Positions 54,402 to 63,237 are shown, counted from the first letter of the stretch. The stretch is 64,000 nucleotides of DNA from Anaerolineae bacterium (GCA_022822545.1 JAJEBE010000026.1:28204-92203); one strand, 5' to 3'. Program-made: numbers and translations. Notes: generated by a model not told the origin, from the letters alone.

Positions 54402-54935
54402 GACTTGCCTCCTGCCTAATCCCGTCACCATGATTGTACAGGATGTGGGAAATTTGTCCAGTGATTTCGTACATATTGCCCAAAATAGCGGAGCTTAATA
54501 CGCGGCAATGGCCGGGGGAAATGTTTTTTTGGCAATCTGGCAACCTCAACTCAAACGGCTCTTCATTTATCAGCGGACAGAATATTGTCGTATATCTTGT
54601 ACTTTACTGGATTTTGCTATCGCTTTTTCTACCCCTCACCCCCCGGCCCCCTCTGCCACAAGGGGAGAGGGGGAGCTAAACTTGGCGGGTTTTGTGGTCA
54701 TTTGTTGAGTTTCACAAGGATCTTGCCCTCAATCAGTAATTTTGCGGTGATTTTTAAGTGTGCTTTGCGTATGATTTGCAGTAGCGGACAAGCCTTACAA
54801 CTTTCGCCAAAAGGGAGAGGGGCTTATTTAGAAGCGCGATTCGGTTGTTAAGGCGAATACGCTTTCAGGGTAGCATAGATTGGGGCGCTCTGGGAGACCA
54901 AATGTTCGCATATTTGTTGTTTCAAACGATGAGTT
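54402..54935. other. low-complexity intergenic gap with GC-rich hairpin
   Basis: There is no convincing gene. The region is AT-richer than its neighbours. A hairpin of CCCCCTCT (54647-54654) with AGAGGGGG (54666-54673) sits in a CCCCTCACCCCCC-type repeat, and a second GGGAGAGGGGC piece occurs near 54810-54823, suggesting decayed copies of a dispersed repeat. Short open frames across it have no ribosome sites and look like chance. Confidence 0.5.
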
Positions 54936-54962
54936 CCGGGCGGCCTGATGGCTCGCTCCTAC
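54936..54962 (-). repeat. REP-like palindrome, copy D
   Basis: On the minus strand GTAG is followed by GAGCGAGCC, a short loop and GGCCGCCCG, then GAAC. Head and tail match the copies in the potD-potA gap and at 56139, but the stem here is imperfect. It lies directly after the stop of the C45-like gene. Confidence 0.5.
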
Positions 54963-54988
54963 AAGGCTTGCGTTGACGGGACGCCGGG

Positions 54989-56080
54989 CTAGATGACGAA
55001 GCGCTCATATTCGTTATCGGCGGGGATGCCCCAGACGGACCAGAAGTCGCCGGTGGCGGGGCGCATGATAGCGGCGCCGCAGCTTTCCACGTGCATGGGC
55101 GGCTTGGGGCGGGTACAGATGGCGACATCGTCGCGGGTCAGCGCCATCAGATCGTCGACCGTGATATCAGATTTGGCGAGCAGTTCGCGGGCGCGGCGGA
55201 GACGATTCTCGGAGCTCATCCTCGATTCCGGCGGGCGCTCGCGGGCGACATCAAGATTCTGCTGAACGAGGCAGTGATTGGTATGGGTGACGGTCTCGTC
55301 GGTTAGCTTGTGGACGTATTGGGAGGTGGACATGGCTTCGACCTCGTAGCCCTTGCCGTCTTTGTCCATCAGCATGTAGTTGTGAGCGCCGGCCAGTTTG
55401 GCGCTCGTGAGGCATTCAAGCGCGGCGTCGAGATCGTCTTGCGCCAGGATTTTCCGGACGACGAAGGGCCAGGTGACGCCGATTTGGCCGTCGGTCGCCA
55501 TGAGATTGTTGATGCCGACGGTGATGCCGGCGCTGTTCATGCCGATCATGCCGACGCAGCCGGTGATGGTGAACGCGAGGAACTCTGGGGCGTTGTCGGG
55601 CTGTCCCTGAATCAGGATGACGTAGGGGGTGGCCGAGGCGTGCATATCCCAGGTTTGGCCGAAGAAAGCATTGCCGTCAGCGCTGCGATTTGCCGGCACC
55701 ATGAAGGCGGTGCAGTTATCCGCGACGAGGGGCGGGACGGCCGCCGGCAGGGTGATATCGCCGAGGTTGTAGACGACATCAATGAAGTCAGTGAAACCGT
55801 TGTTGATGACCAGTTCGGCGGGGCTCAAGCCGGTGGCGTCGGCCATGCCCTGCAGTTCTTCCATGAGATCGGGGGCGTAGGCCTGATGCTCGGCGACGCA
55901 GGCTTCGGCGAGGGCGATGACGGCGGCGCGGGAGAGGTTGTGCCCGGTCCAGTTGGCGTCTTGGCTGAGGCGGAGGCGTTCCTCGGTGAACATGTGGATT
56001 TCGTCGTGAAAGCGTAGCCCGTGGGCGTAGCCCATGTCGTAGGGCGAGCCGGTTAGGTTGATGACGCGGATTCGATTCAT
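54989..56080 (-). CDS. C45-type N-terminal-nucleophile acyltransferase/hydrolase
   Basis: This 363-residue protein is of the acyl-CoA:6-aminopenicillanate acyltransferase (peptidase C45) family. Early YDMGYAHG is typical, and the presumed nucleophile is Cys123 in ADNCTAFMVP, which would become N-terminal after self-cleavage. GMIGMNSAGITVGINNL and HTNHCL follow as in relatives. Many members hydrolyse amides or transfer acyl groups; the substrate cannot be told. The residue before Cys is Asn, not the Gly of the penicillin enzyme. REP-like repeats flank it on both sides. Confidence 0.85.
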   Translation of the reverse strand: MNRIRVINLTGSPYDMGYAHGLRFHDEIHMFTEERLRLSQDANWTGHNLSRAAVIALAEACVAEHQAYAPDLMEELQGMADATGLSPAELVINNGFTDFIDVVYNLGDITLPAAVPPLVADNCTAFMVPANRSADGNAFFGQTWDMHASATPYVILIQGQPDNAPEFLAFTITGCVGMIGMNSAGITVGINNLMATDGQIGVTWPFVVRKILAQDDLDAALECLTSAKLAGAHNYMLMDKDGKGYEVEAMSTSQYVHKLTDETVTHTNHCLVQQNLDVARERPPESRMSSENRLRRARELLAKSDITVDDLMALTRDDVAICTRPKPPMHVESCGAAIMRPATGDFWSVWGIPADNEYERFVI

Positions 56081-56138
56081 GTCGTTTGCCTAGTTTCAGC
56101 CTGTGAAGTAATTATACCGCAATACATCCAGCGAGAGT

Positions 56139-56165
56139 TGCGGACGATACAAGTATCGCCCCTAC
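56139..56165 (-). repeat. REP-like palindrome, copy C
   Basis: On the minus strand GTAG is followed by GGGCGATAC, a TT loop and GTATCGTCC, then GCA. One G-U replaces a Watson-Crick pair in the nine-pair stem. It lies between the chelatase gene and the C45-like gene. Confidence 0.6.
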
Positions 56166-56186
56166 GGGATATGAATATGAGCGGGG

Positions 56187-57154
56187 CTACATCTTATCCA
56201 TTTCGGCGCGGACGGTGTTGAGCAGGTTATCGGCGCGGATCTGGGCGAGGGTGTAGCAGGGCCCGCCCAGTTGATCGGCCAGACGCTGCGCCAAGCCTTG
56301 ATCGAAGGCGACATGTTCCATGTTTATGGTGACGGTGCGGATCTCGGCTTCGTGGATTCGGCGGGCGATGGAGTGGGCTTCTTCTTGCGGCGAGATAGAG
56401 TCGCTGATGGAGACGTTGCCAGCGCCATCGGTGAGCAGGATCATCATCGGCATGACATCGGGATTGAGATTTTTCTCGCGCATGACGGCTTCGTAGGTCA
56501 TCAGCAAGCCGGCCGAGAGGGGCGTCTTGCCGCCGACGGGGATATCGGCCATGGCTTGTTTGGCGAGCACGACGGAGTTGGTGGGCGGCAGGACAAGGGA
56601 AGCGCGGTCCTTCTGAAAGACGACCAGGCCGACGCGGTCGCGCCGCTGGTAGGCATCGGTGAGCAGGGACATGATGGCGCCTTTGGTGGCTTGCATGCGC
56701 TCGGAGACGGCCATGCTCCAGGAGGCGTCAACGGTGAACATAATCAGGTTAGATGCCTTACGGACGCGGACCTTCTCTTGCAGGTCGGTTTTGCGCAGGG
56801 CGTAGGCCATGCCGGTTTCCCGCTTCTGTTCTACGCGCTCGACCTGGAAGGGGGCAGCGGCGCGCAAGGTGGCGTCAAAGGCGATATCGCTCGGTTTCTC
56901 GCCGGCTTGTTTGGCGCGGACGTAGCGCCCGCGTTTGCGTTCGGTGCGCGTGGTGGAGCGACGGCCGGATTGCCGGCGGGTCATGCGATCGAGCTGGGTA
57001 TTGAGTTTGCGCGTTTCGAACTCGGCTTTGGATTCGACCTGCTGGCCGCCCTCCCACCAGCGGGCGTCGGCGGTAGGGAAGACGTCTTGAGGCGCGGCTT
57101 CGGTCTGGCCAAGTTCTTGCTCTTGCGGTTCGCCTTCGCCGCTTACAGACTCAC
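56187..57154 (-). CDS. chlD: ChlD-like C-terminal half: linker and VWA domain (-1 frame)
   Basis: The frame entered after the A9 run codes for an acidic linker, a TARWW-like DARWWEGG, a basic arginine-rich stretch and a VWA (integrin I) domain with the MIDAS pattern DASWS (normally DxSxS), then LTDGAGNVS and a TPLSAGL threonine. This matches the C-terminal half of magnesium/cobalt chelatase subunit D. No ATG, GTG or TTG exists between the A9 run and ATG 56984, and that ATG has no ribosome site. A separate protein from there would lose the conserved linker, so reading from the upstream ATPase by a -1 shift is the best explanation. Confidence 0.75.
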
Positions 57155-58264
57155 TTTTTTTTTAGTTTGCGCCGCTTGTTCGTCGCTGTTCTCGCTGAAT
57201 TCGCCTTCTTCTTCGCCTTCGCCGATTTCCTGGCGTTTCTCGTCCACGGCCGATTCGACCGCGTTCAGGTCGGCTTGGGCATCGCTGAAGGGACCGCGTT
57301 TGAGGCGATGCGGGATTGTCAAGCGAATGGCGATGGTGATATCGCGATCATTGATGGCGGTGCGGCCTTCGAAGGCGGCGTGGGCGCGGGCGGCTTTGAG
57401 GATGACGAGGTCGGCGCGGTGGCCGTCGATGCGCAGATCGCTGGTGATGCTGGCGATGATGCGGAGGTCGTGAAGGCTATGCGTGACCTGATCGATAATT
57501 TCGCGGGCGGCGGCGATGCGCCCCGAGAGCTGCTGATCGACAGGATCCCACTCGGCTTTGAAATCGAGCGGGTCGTTCTCGTAAGCGATATGCCGTTCGA
57601 GGATCTCGATGCGTTCGCGGGCGTCCTTGATGCCGGTCACATCGACGGAGAGGGCGAAGCGATCCAGCAACTGCGGGCGCAAGTCGCCTTCTTCGGGGTT
57701 CATGGTGCCGACGAGGATGAAGCGGGCGGGATGGCTGAAGCTGATGCCTTCCCGTTCAACTATGTTCACGCCCATGGCGGCGCTATCGAGCAGGAGGTCG
57801 ACGATGTGGTCATCGAGCAAGTTGATCTCGTCGACATAGAGGATGCCGCGGTTGGCATTGGCGAGGACGCCGGTATCGAAGTGTCGTTCGCCAAATTGGA
57901 TGGCCTTTTCGATATCAAGGGTGCCGACGACGCGGTCTTCGGTGGCGCTCACGGGCAGGTCGACGAAGCTGATGCGCCGCCGCGAAGTCGGGATTTCCGG
58001 GCAGTCTTCATATTTGCCCCGGGCGAAATCCGACCAGGACTCGGGGCGGTTGGGATCGTCGTTGAAGGGGGAGTCGGCGATGACGTTGATTTCGGGCAGC
58101 AGAGCCGCCAAGGCGCGGGCGGCGGTCGATTTGCCCGTGCCCCTCTCACCGCGGATCAGCACGCCACCGATGCGCATGTCAATGGCATTGAGGATCAGCG
58201 CAAGTTTCATCATGTCTTGGCCGACAATGGCGGTGAAGGGAAAGACGGGCGGTCTGTTGCTCAT
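57143..58264 (-). CDS. chlD: ChlI-like AAA+ ATPase half of the chelatase gene (0 frame)
   Basis: This 373-residue AAA+ protein has FTAIVGQDMMKLALIL, the Walker A GERGTGKSTAARAL, the CPEIPTSRRRI-SFVDLP insert, Walker B ILYVDEINLLDDH and the sensor NPEEGDLRPQLLDRF, matching the I subunit of magnesium chelatase and the N-terminal half of ChlD. It ends with an acidic linker and the run TKKKVSL-stop, just where the linker of ChlD should continue into the VWA domain. It would be a free ATPase subunit when no frameshift occurs. The metal inserted could be magnesium or cobalt; no other chlorophyll genes are in the window, so a cobalt-chelatase role is likelier. Confidence 0.9.
   Translation of the reverse strand: MSNRPPVFPFTAIVGQDMMKLALILNAIDMRIGGVLIRGERGTGKSTAARALAALLPEINVIADSPFNDDPNRPESWSDFARGKYEDCPEIPTSRRRISFVDLPVSATEDRVVGTLDIEKAIQFGERHFDTGVLANANRGILYVDEINLLDDHIVDLLLDSAAMGVNIVEREGISFSHPARFILVGTMNPEEGDLRPQLLDRFALSVDVTGIKDARERIEILERHIAYENDPLDFKAEWDPVDQQLSGRIAAAREIIDQVTHSLHDLRIIASITSDLRIDGHRADLVILKAARAHAAFEGRTAINDRDITIAIRLTIPHRLKRGPFSDAQADLNAVESAVDEKRQEIGEGEEEGEFSENSDEQAAQTKKKVSL
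57155..57163 (-). promoter_or_regulatory. A9 slippery run: probable programmed -1 frameshift site in chlD
   Basis: Nine A on the minus strand read ACT-AAA-AAA-AAA-GTG in the ATPase frame. A -1 ribosomal slip, or one extra A made by RNA polymerase, moves reading into an open frame that continues through the acidic linker and the VWA domain to 56187. In that second frame TAA stands directly before the run, so it cannot be entered from upstream. A9 runs are known slippage sites, for example in dnaX of Thermus. Programmed frameshifting has been reported for chlD genes. An indel error is the alternative. Confidence 0.75.
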
Positions 58265-58624
58265 GAAGGATTCGGCTCCCGGCTAATACGGTCGAACTGA
58301 AACCGCCATTATAAGGTAGAGTCCGCGGCCTGACAATTGCCAGCTTGGGCCGGCTCGCGGATTTTCACAGAGCAATCGATTCAAAATTGAGATCTACAGC
58401 GTCGAGAAAAACAAACGGAAATTAACCACAGAGGACACAGAGAGCACAGAGGAAAAGCTTTCGAAAAATATCGGTCAAATTATTATTCCAAAACGAGACT
58501 CAGCGGCAGGCTAAAGACTAATTTCCTGCTCTTTGAGGACGCGAAGTGCCATTTCAAACTTAAACTTTGTGTCCTTTGTGGTGAAAAATAATTTGAGGCG
58601 ATTGCCCTGCGGGTTTTCCGGCGA
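58265..58624. repeat. intergenic gap with 158-bp inverted-repeat element
   Basis: No gene is seen. ACCACAGAGGACACAGAG (58425-58442) and CTTTGTGTCCTTTGTGGT (58565-58582) are inverted repeats with two mismatches in 18, enclosing about 122 AT-rich bases. This looks like a miniature non-autonomous element or a decayed repeat. A partial arm also occurs near 45849. Confidence 0.5.
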
Positions 58625-59482
58625 TCAAGCCAGGTTCTCAACCAGGGCAGACAGAGCGCGGATGACCGGATCGAATTGCCGATGCGCCAGCGTCACAAGG
58701 GAATATGAGCAAGGGAGAGGCGTGGAATCAAGAATGACGATATCGGGATGGACGGCTTCGCGCCGCTCAAGAAGGGAGGCGCCGAAACCGGCGACGACGA
58801 GCTGTCGGCGGGTTTGACTGTCGTCGGCGCGGAGGACTTGTGGCGGGTCGATGTTGAACTGGGCGAAGAGCTTGTCGATAATTTGTTGAAAGGGGCAGGC
58901 CGCTCCCGTGTTTATCCAGGGCAGATTGCCGAGTGATTTGCGGGCGCTGTCATGTTTGCCATGCCAACTCCGCGGAAGGGCGATGACCAGTTCAGCGCGG
59001 CGGAGCGGCATTGAAAAGAAGCGCGGGTCAAAGTCAGCGCCATAAACGATGCCCATGTCGAGCTTGTCTTGCTCCAGCGATTCCAGGATACGCGCGGATT
59101 CGTCGCGGGAGAGTTGGAGTTCAACGCCGGGAAGGTGGCAGTCGAGGTGGTGCAGAAAGGCTGCGAGATCGAACAGGGGCTCGGCGATGCTGAGAGCGAG
59201 GCGAAATTGTCCGGTCAGCTGGGCGCGGTATGAGCGCGCTTGCGCCTCAAATACGGCGGCGGCGTCAAGTATCTCCTCAGCCTGCGCCATAAGCGAGCGC
59301 CCGGTTTCGGTCAGGCGCAGGCCATTGTGCAATCTCAAGAATAATTGGATGCCGTATTCGTTTTCAAGCGCGGCGATATGGGCGCTGACGGTTGAGGGGG
59401 CCAGCGACAGTTTTCGCGCGGCGCCAGTAATGCTGGACTGGTCTGCCACGGTGACGAAGGTGCGTATATGAGGCAATTTCAT
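58625..59482 (-). CDS. LysR-type transcriptional regulator
   Basis: This 285-residue protein has the LysR winged helix-turn-helix at about residues 1-60 (VADQSSITGAARKLSLAPSTVSAHIAALE), followed by an effector domain of two lobes from about residue 90. LysR regulators usually control a divergent gene and sense a small molecule. The divergent neighbour here is a rhodanese-domain gene. GGATACGTTATCC in the gap could be its operator. Confidence 0.9.
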   Translation of the reverse strand: MKLPHIRTFVTVADQSSITGAARKLSLAPSTVSAHIAALENEYGIQLFLRLHNGLRLTETGRSLMAQAEEILDAAAVFEAQARSYRAQLTGQFRLALSIAEPLFDLAAFLHHLDCHLPGVELQLSRDESARILESLEQDKLDMGIVYGADFDPRFFSMPLRRAELVIALPRSWHGKHDSARKSLGNLPWINTGAACPFQQIIDKLFAQFNIDPPQVLRADDSQTRRQLVVAGFGASLLERREAVHPDIVILDSTPLPCSYSLVTLAHRQFDPVIRALSALVENLA

Positions 59483-59552
59483 ACTGAGCCTTCGGCGATG
59501 CCGAAATCATCCTGCGGAGTTTCCGGGGTGCTTAGGCACCGTCTTCTGTGCA

Positions 59553-59565
59553 GGATACGTTATCC
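59553..59565. promoter_or_regulatory. candidate LysR operator dyad
   Basis: GGATACGTTATCC is a perfect short dyad (GGATA and TATCC around CGT) between the divergent LysR and rhodanese genes, 71 bases from the LysR start and 25 from the rhodanese start. It is placed as expected for a LysR-type binding site. Confidence 0.35.
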
Positions 59566-59589
59566 GCAAAAGCAGGAGGAATCAAGGTG

Positions 59590-60003
59590 ATGCGTAGAAA
59601 ACATATTTCGCAAGTGAGCAGGGCGCTGGCGGCAGCTGATGACAAGGCGCTGGAATTTTATGGCGACAAGCTGCGCTACGAGACCGACCCGGCCGATGTG
59701 CATACGGATATGGAGAATGGCGTCGATGACTTTGTGATGCTTGATGTTCGCAGCGCCGATGATTATAGGGACAAGCATGTGGCGGGCGCAATAAGCTTGC
59801 CGCATAGTCGCATGAGCAAGAAGCGGATGGCGCAGTTTCCCGATGACACGCTCTTTGTCGTTTATTGCTGGGGACCGGGTTGCAACGGTTCTACCAAGGC
59901 GGCGCTGAAGCTGACGCAACTAGGCTACGCCGTGAAGGAGATGATCGGCGGCATTGAGTATTGGGAGCAGGAAGGCTATCCGCTGGTGAAGCAGGGCGGC
60001 TAG
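59590..60003 (+). CDS. rhodanese-domain protein
   Basis: This 137-residue protein has a rhodanese domain at about residues 35-135: VMLDVRSADDYRDKHVAGAISLPH and the active loop VVYCWGPGCNGSTKA with two cysteines. The N-terminal 35 residues are helical and lysine-rich. AGGAGGA at 59574-59580 supports the start at 59590, with GTG 59587 as an alternative. Rhodaneses move sulfane sulfur, or can act as sulfur or arsenate sensors. Its stop TAG and that of the convergent gene overlap in the palindrome CTAG. Confidence 0.88.
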   Translation: MRRKHISQVSRALAAADDKALEFYGDKLRYETDPADVHTDMENGVDDFVMLDVRSADDYRDKHVAGAISLPHSRMSKKRMAQFPDDTLFVVYCWGPGCNGSTKAALKLTQLGYAVKEMIGGIEYWEQEGYPLVKQGG

Positions 60004-61955
60004 GGCTCGGTGGCTGTGGCAGTCGGCGTGAATGTCATCGTGGCGGTCGGCGACGGCGTCGGGCTTGGGGTCTCTGTCGGCGTGGAGCTAGGGGTTGCCG
60101 TCGGCAAAGGCGGGATATCGGTGATGATTTCCAGGTTGGCGGGCGTGAAGCCTTGGCATAAGAAACTGCTGTAAGCGCCCCAGCCGGTATGGCCGCTGGC
60201 CAATTCAACCTGCAACCAATCGCGATTTTGATTTGTGCCGCGCGCCAAAACCGGAACGTATTCCACGGCGACCTTTACCTGGTTGTGACGGGGGTCAGGG
60301 CCGGCGTAGAGCAAGACATCGCGGCGCGGTGAACATTCGGGATCGCGGATGGCGATCTGAAGCGCTTGTTGGCTTATGTTGCCGATCTCGTCAGTAGCGC
60401 TGAGCAGGATCTCGAAGTCGGCCGATGGCGCGCCGCGCAACGCGAATTCGCCGTGGGCATTGGAAGCGCGAGACTCGCTTGCGGTTTCGAAGCCGAGGGG
60501 GCGGCTGAATTCAAGAGAAACCGCGCCATCCACCGCCCAGCGGACTGTGAGCGTAGCAAAAACATTGCGCAGCATAGATGTCCGATCGGCGTAGAACTGG
60601 ACGATCTTGACGGGTTGGTAGATGTCCAGGCGGATTGATGCGATGGCGGTTGCGTCGCCTTGTTGGGCGATTAGGGCGATATCGACCGGGTCAGTATAGT
60701 GGCGTGTGTCCAGGGAATAGGATGAGGCGTCCGCAGGCAACTCGGCGACAGGGACGCGATCGACTTCGATGATGTAGCGTCCGGCATGTTCGGCGCTCCA
60801 ACTCAGTTCAACCGGCGTGCCTTGGGCAACTTGCGCTTGGGACAGCGAGAGCTCCTTTATCACGGGTTCGGGCGGCTGAAAGAGCAGGAGGGCAGCCAGG
60901 GCAACTGCTGCGAAGATGACCACTGCAAGCAGCGCGGCGAGCCTCCCTGACAGGAGCGGCGTCACGCTGACGCTGGCCGGGAGTGGCACGCGATAGCCGG
61001 CCGGGTTCTCGGCTTGCGCGATTACGACGAAGGGCAATTGCCGTGTTTGGCCGACCAGGGGACGCTGCCGCGAGCGGGCGCTTCCGGGTACTTGCGCGCG
61101 TCCGCCGGGCAGCAAGGTCAGGGACGCTTGGCCAAGGCGCAAGTCCAGGCGGGATTCTTCGCAGCGCAAGGCGAGCGTCAAGGGCTCGTTGCCTTGGTTG
61201 AGCAGGTAGAGGTTGAAGCTGCCGCTGTCCTGGCAGACGGGGGGATCAATCGCGAGGCTGAGGCCGCCGAAGCCGCCGAGTTCAATGATGCCGACGAGAC
61301 GCAGGCGACTTTGTCTCTCGTCAAGGCGAGTGATATTGACAGTGGGGGCGAAGCGCTGGGGCGGAATATCGGAGCGGCGCTCGGGTTTCACGAGAAAGAG
61401 AAGCTGTGTCTCTTCCCCCGCTGGCAGCGGGAAGGTCAATCTATCCGGCGTGACCCAATTATCAGGAAGCCCGGAGACCTCGACGCGAAACTCGGCATCG
61501 GAATCGCTGGTGTTTGTGATGTTGAGCGGCAGGGTGACGTTGGAGGCGGGAAAGACGGTGGCCGGCGCATTTTCCAGGTGAGCGCGGAAACCGATCAAGG
61601 CGGGTTGTGTTTGCTCGCTGAGGGCCGGCATGGCAATCGTGGGACTATCGCTCCGCCGGTAGAAGGTCAGCCGCAGCGGTCCGATCATGATGTCCGCCGT
61701 ATCGCGGAGGGGCACGGGTGTATAGGCGGGAAGACGCTGACCGTCGACGAAAGTGCCGGCGGCGGAGGCGAGATCGGTGATGGTTACGTTGTCGGCGCTG
61801 ACGTCGAGGCGAAGGTGACGATCAGCGACCGATGGGTCCGCGAGTTGGATGGAACAAGAATCCGCGCTGCCGATGGTAATCGCGCCGCCGTGCAATTGGT
61901 GATTTTCCCGTTGTCCATCTGGAAAGAGGATGTCCAGTCGACCGAATAGCGTCAT
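60000..61955 (-). CDS. FHA-domain membrane protein with SH3b domain and Pro/Thr tail
   Basis: This 651-residue protein has an FHA domain at about residues 1-100 (ITIGSADSCSIQLADPSVADRH...GTFVDGQRL), which binds phosphothreonine peptides. Beta-rich Ig-like segments lead to one transmembrane helix near residues 333-355. A second Ig-like segment, an SH3b-like domain (about 540-610) and a Thr/Pro/Ser-rich tail (PTPSPTATMTFTPTATATEP) follow. It would put a phosphopeptide reader inside and a wall-binding domain outside. The Ser/Thr kinase at 47182 could be its partner (inference). Confidence 0.85.
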   Translation of the reverse strand: MTLFGRLDILFPDGQRENHQLHGGAITIGSADSCSIQLADPSVADRHLRLDVSADNVTITDLASAAGTFVDGQRLPAYTPVPLRDTADIMIGPLRLTFYRRSDSPTIAMPALSEQTQPALIGFRAHLENAPATVFPASNVTLPLNITNTSDSDAEFRVEVSGLPDNWVTPDRLTFPLPAGEETQLLFLVKPERRSDIPPQRFAPTVNITRLDERQSRLRLVGIIELGGFGGLSLAIDPPVCQDSGSFNLYLLNQGNEPLTLALRCEESRLDLRLGQASLTLLPGGRAQVPGSARSRQRPLVGQTRQLPFVVIAQAENPAGYRVPLPASVSVTPLLSGRLAALLAVVIFAAVALAALLLFQPPEPVIKELSLSQAQVAQGTPVELSWSAEHAGRYIIEVDRVPVAELPADASSYSLDTRHYTDPVDIALIAQQGDATAIASIRLDIYQPVKIVQFYADRTSMLRNVFATLTVRWAVDGAVSLEFSRPLGFETASESRASNAHGEFALRGAPSADFEILLSATDEIGNISQQALQIAIRDPECSPRRDVLLYAGPDPRHNQVKVAVEYVPVLARGTNQNRDWLQVELASGHTGWGAYSSFLCQGFTPANLEIITDIPPLPTATPSSTPTETPSPTPSPTATMTFTPTATATEP

Positions 61956-62072
61956 CGAGCGCTTCGCATATTTGGGAATGATAGTTTCATGGTACAGGTA
62001 ATTCTAGCGACCTGAAAGCGCCTGGCATAGTGATTGGCGGATAAAGCGCGGGAGCGTTGGAGAAGCGTCGTC

Positions 62073-62099
62073 TTGATGCGCAATTCTCTCTAGTATAAT
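62073..62099 (+). promoter_or_regulatory. candidate promoter for the PfkB kinase gene
   Basis: TTGATG (62073-62078) and a perfect TATAAT (62094-62099) lie 15 bases apart. Transcription would start near 62106, which excludes the in-frame ATG at 62098 and supports ATG 62137 as the kinase start. Confidence 0.45.
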
Positions 62100-62136
62100 G
62101 TCTGCGTTATCGCGGATGATGAAAGCGAGAGCCAGG

Positions 62137-63081
62137 ATGCGCGAGACGATAATATGTGTGACGCCTAATGCCGCGCTGGACCGCACCTTGGTGGCCCCGG
62201 ATTTTGCCGTCGGGCATATTTCACGCGTCCCCGGCGCGATCGCTGTGCCGGGCGGGAAGGGCCTGAATGTGCTGCGGGCGATTGAGATTCTTGGGGGCCG
62301 GGCGCTGGCGATGGGTTTGCTGGGCGGGCATACTGGCAAGATGGTTGCGGCGATGGTGGCGGAGGATGGCTACTGGGCTGTCTGGACGGAGTTCGCCGGC
62401 GAGACGCGAACCTGCACGATCATCGCGTCGCCGAATCGCCATTCGACCGTGATTAACGAATCGGGCCAGATCGCGCCGAGTGACTGGGCGGCGTTGGTCG
62501 ATGACATATGCCGGGTGGCGGAAGATGAAAGCGCGCGAACGGTTTGTCTTTGCGGCAGTCTGCCGGTCGGCGCGCCGGATGAGGCGCCGGCGGATTTGAT
62601 CAAGCGGACGAAAGCGATGGGCATTCGAGTTTGGGTGGATAGCAGCAAGCTGTGGCTGAAGAACGCCATCGAGGCGAAACCGTATGCGATCAAGGTCAAT
62701 CGGGAAGAGTTCCTGGAAGCTTTGGAGGCGGAGGCGCGGACGCAGGCTGAGATCGTCGGCTTGGCGCGGCGCTTGATCGCGGACGGGATCGAGATTGTTG
62801 TCATATCCCTGGGCGCCGAGGGCGCGGTGCTGGTTTGCAAGAATCTGGCTGTGAAGGGGACGCCGCCGGTGATTGAGGCATTGGATCCGGTGGCCAGCGG
62901 CGATTGCCTGCACGCGGGAATCGTGACGGCGCTGGCGGATGGCGCGGATATGGCGGAGGCGCTGCGGCGCGGCGTAGCGGCGGGCACGGTCAACGCGCTT
63001 TATGCCGGCGGCGCGCAGTTCCCCCAGGCGCATTTCCTGGAGGTCTTGGCGGAGACAAGAGTGGAGACGCTGACTGAATGA
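62137..63081 (+). CDS. PfkB-family sugar-phosphate kinase (1-phosphofructokinase/tagatose-6-phosphate kinase-like)
   Basis: This 314-residue ribokinase-fold kinase has ICVTPNAALDRTL at the start, VPGGKGLNVLRAIEILGG and the catalytic DPVASGDCLHAG near residue 250. This resembles the FruK/LacC branch (DPVGSGD) that phosphorylates fructose 1-phosphate or tagatose 6-phosphate. The substrate is not certain without a PTS or sugar gene nearby. It is a stand-alone gene, downstream of a promoter, and may serve the sugar importer of region 1. Confidence 0.88.
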   Translation: MRETIICVTPNAALDRTLVAPDFAVGHISRVPGAIAVPGGKGLNVLRAIEILGGRALAMGLLGGHTGKMVAAMVAEDGYWAVWTEFAGETRTCTIIASPNRHSTVINESGQIAPSDWAALVDDICRVAEDESARTVCLCGSLPVGAPDEAPADLIKRTKAMGIRVWVDSSKLWLKNAIEAKPYAIKVNREEFLEALEAEARTQAEIVGLARRLIADGIEIVVISLGAEGAVLVCKNLAVKGTPPVIEALDPVASGDCLHAGIVTALADGADMAEALRRGVAAGTVNALYAGGAQFPQAHFLEVLAETRVETLTE

Positions 63082-63237
63082 AAGCGCGATAATTTACACA
63101 ATCTTTAACATTATCATATAGATATCTTATGAAGGCTGACTAGGATATTTCGCGGATTGAACCTTGCCGCGGTCATCTTTGTTCGACTGGCTCGCCGTGG
63201 TTCACCGCTGGCGGGCGCGCGAGAAAGGAAATCGCCA

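Noticed and set aside
57167..58300. Plus-strand open frame (377 codons) opposite the ChlI-like gene
   Set aside because: It is an Asp/Gly/Ala-rich shadow of the ATPase gene with no known domain.
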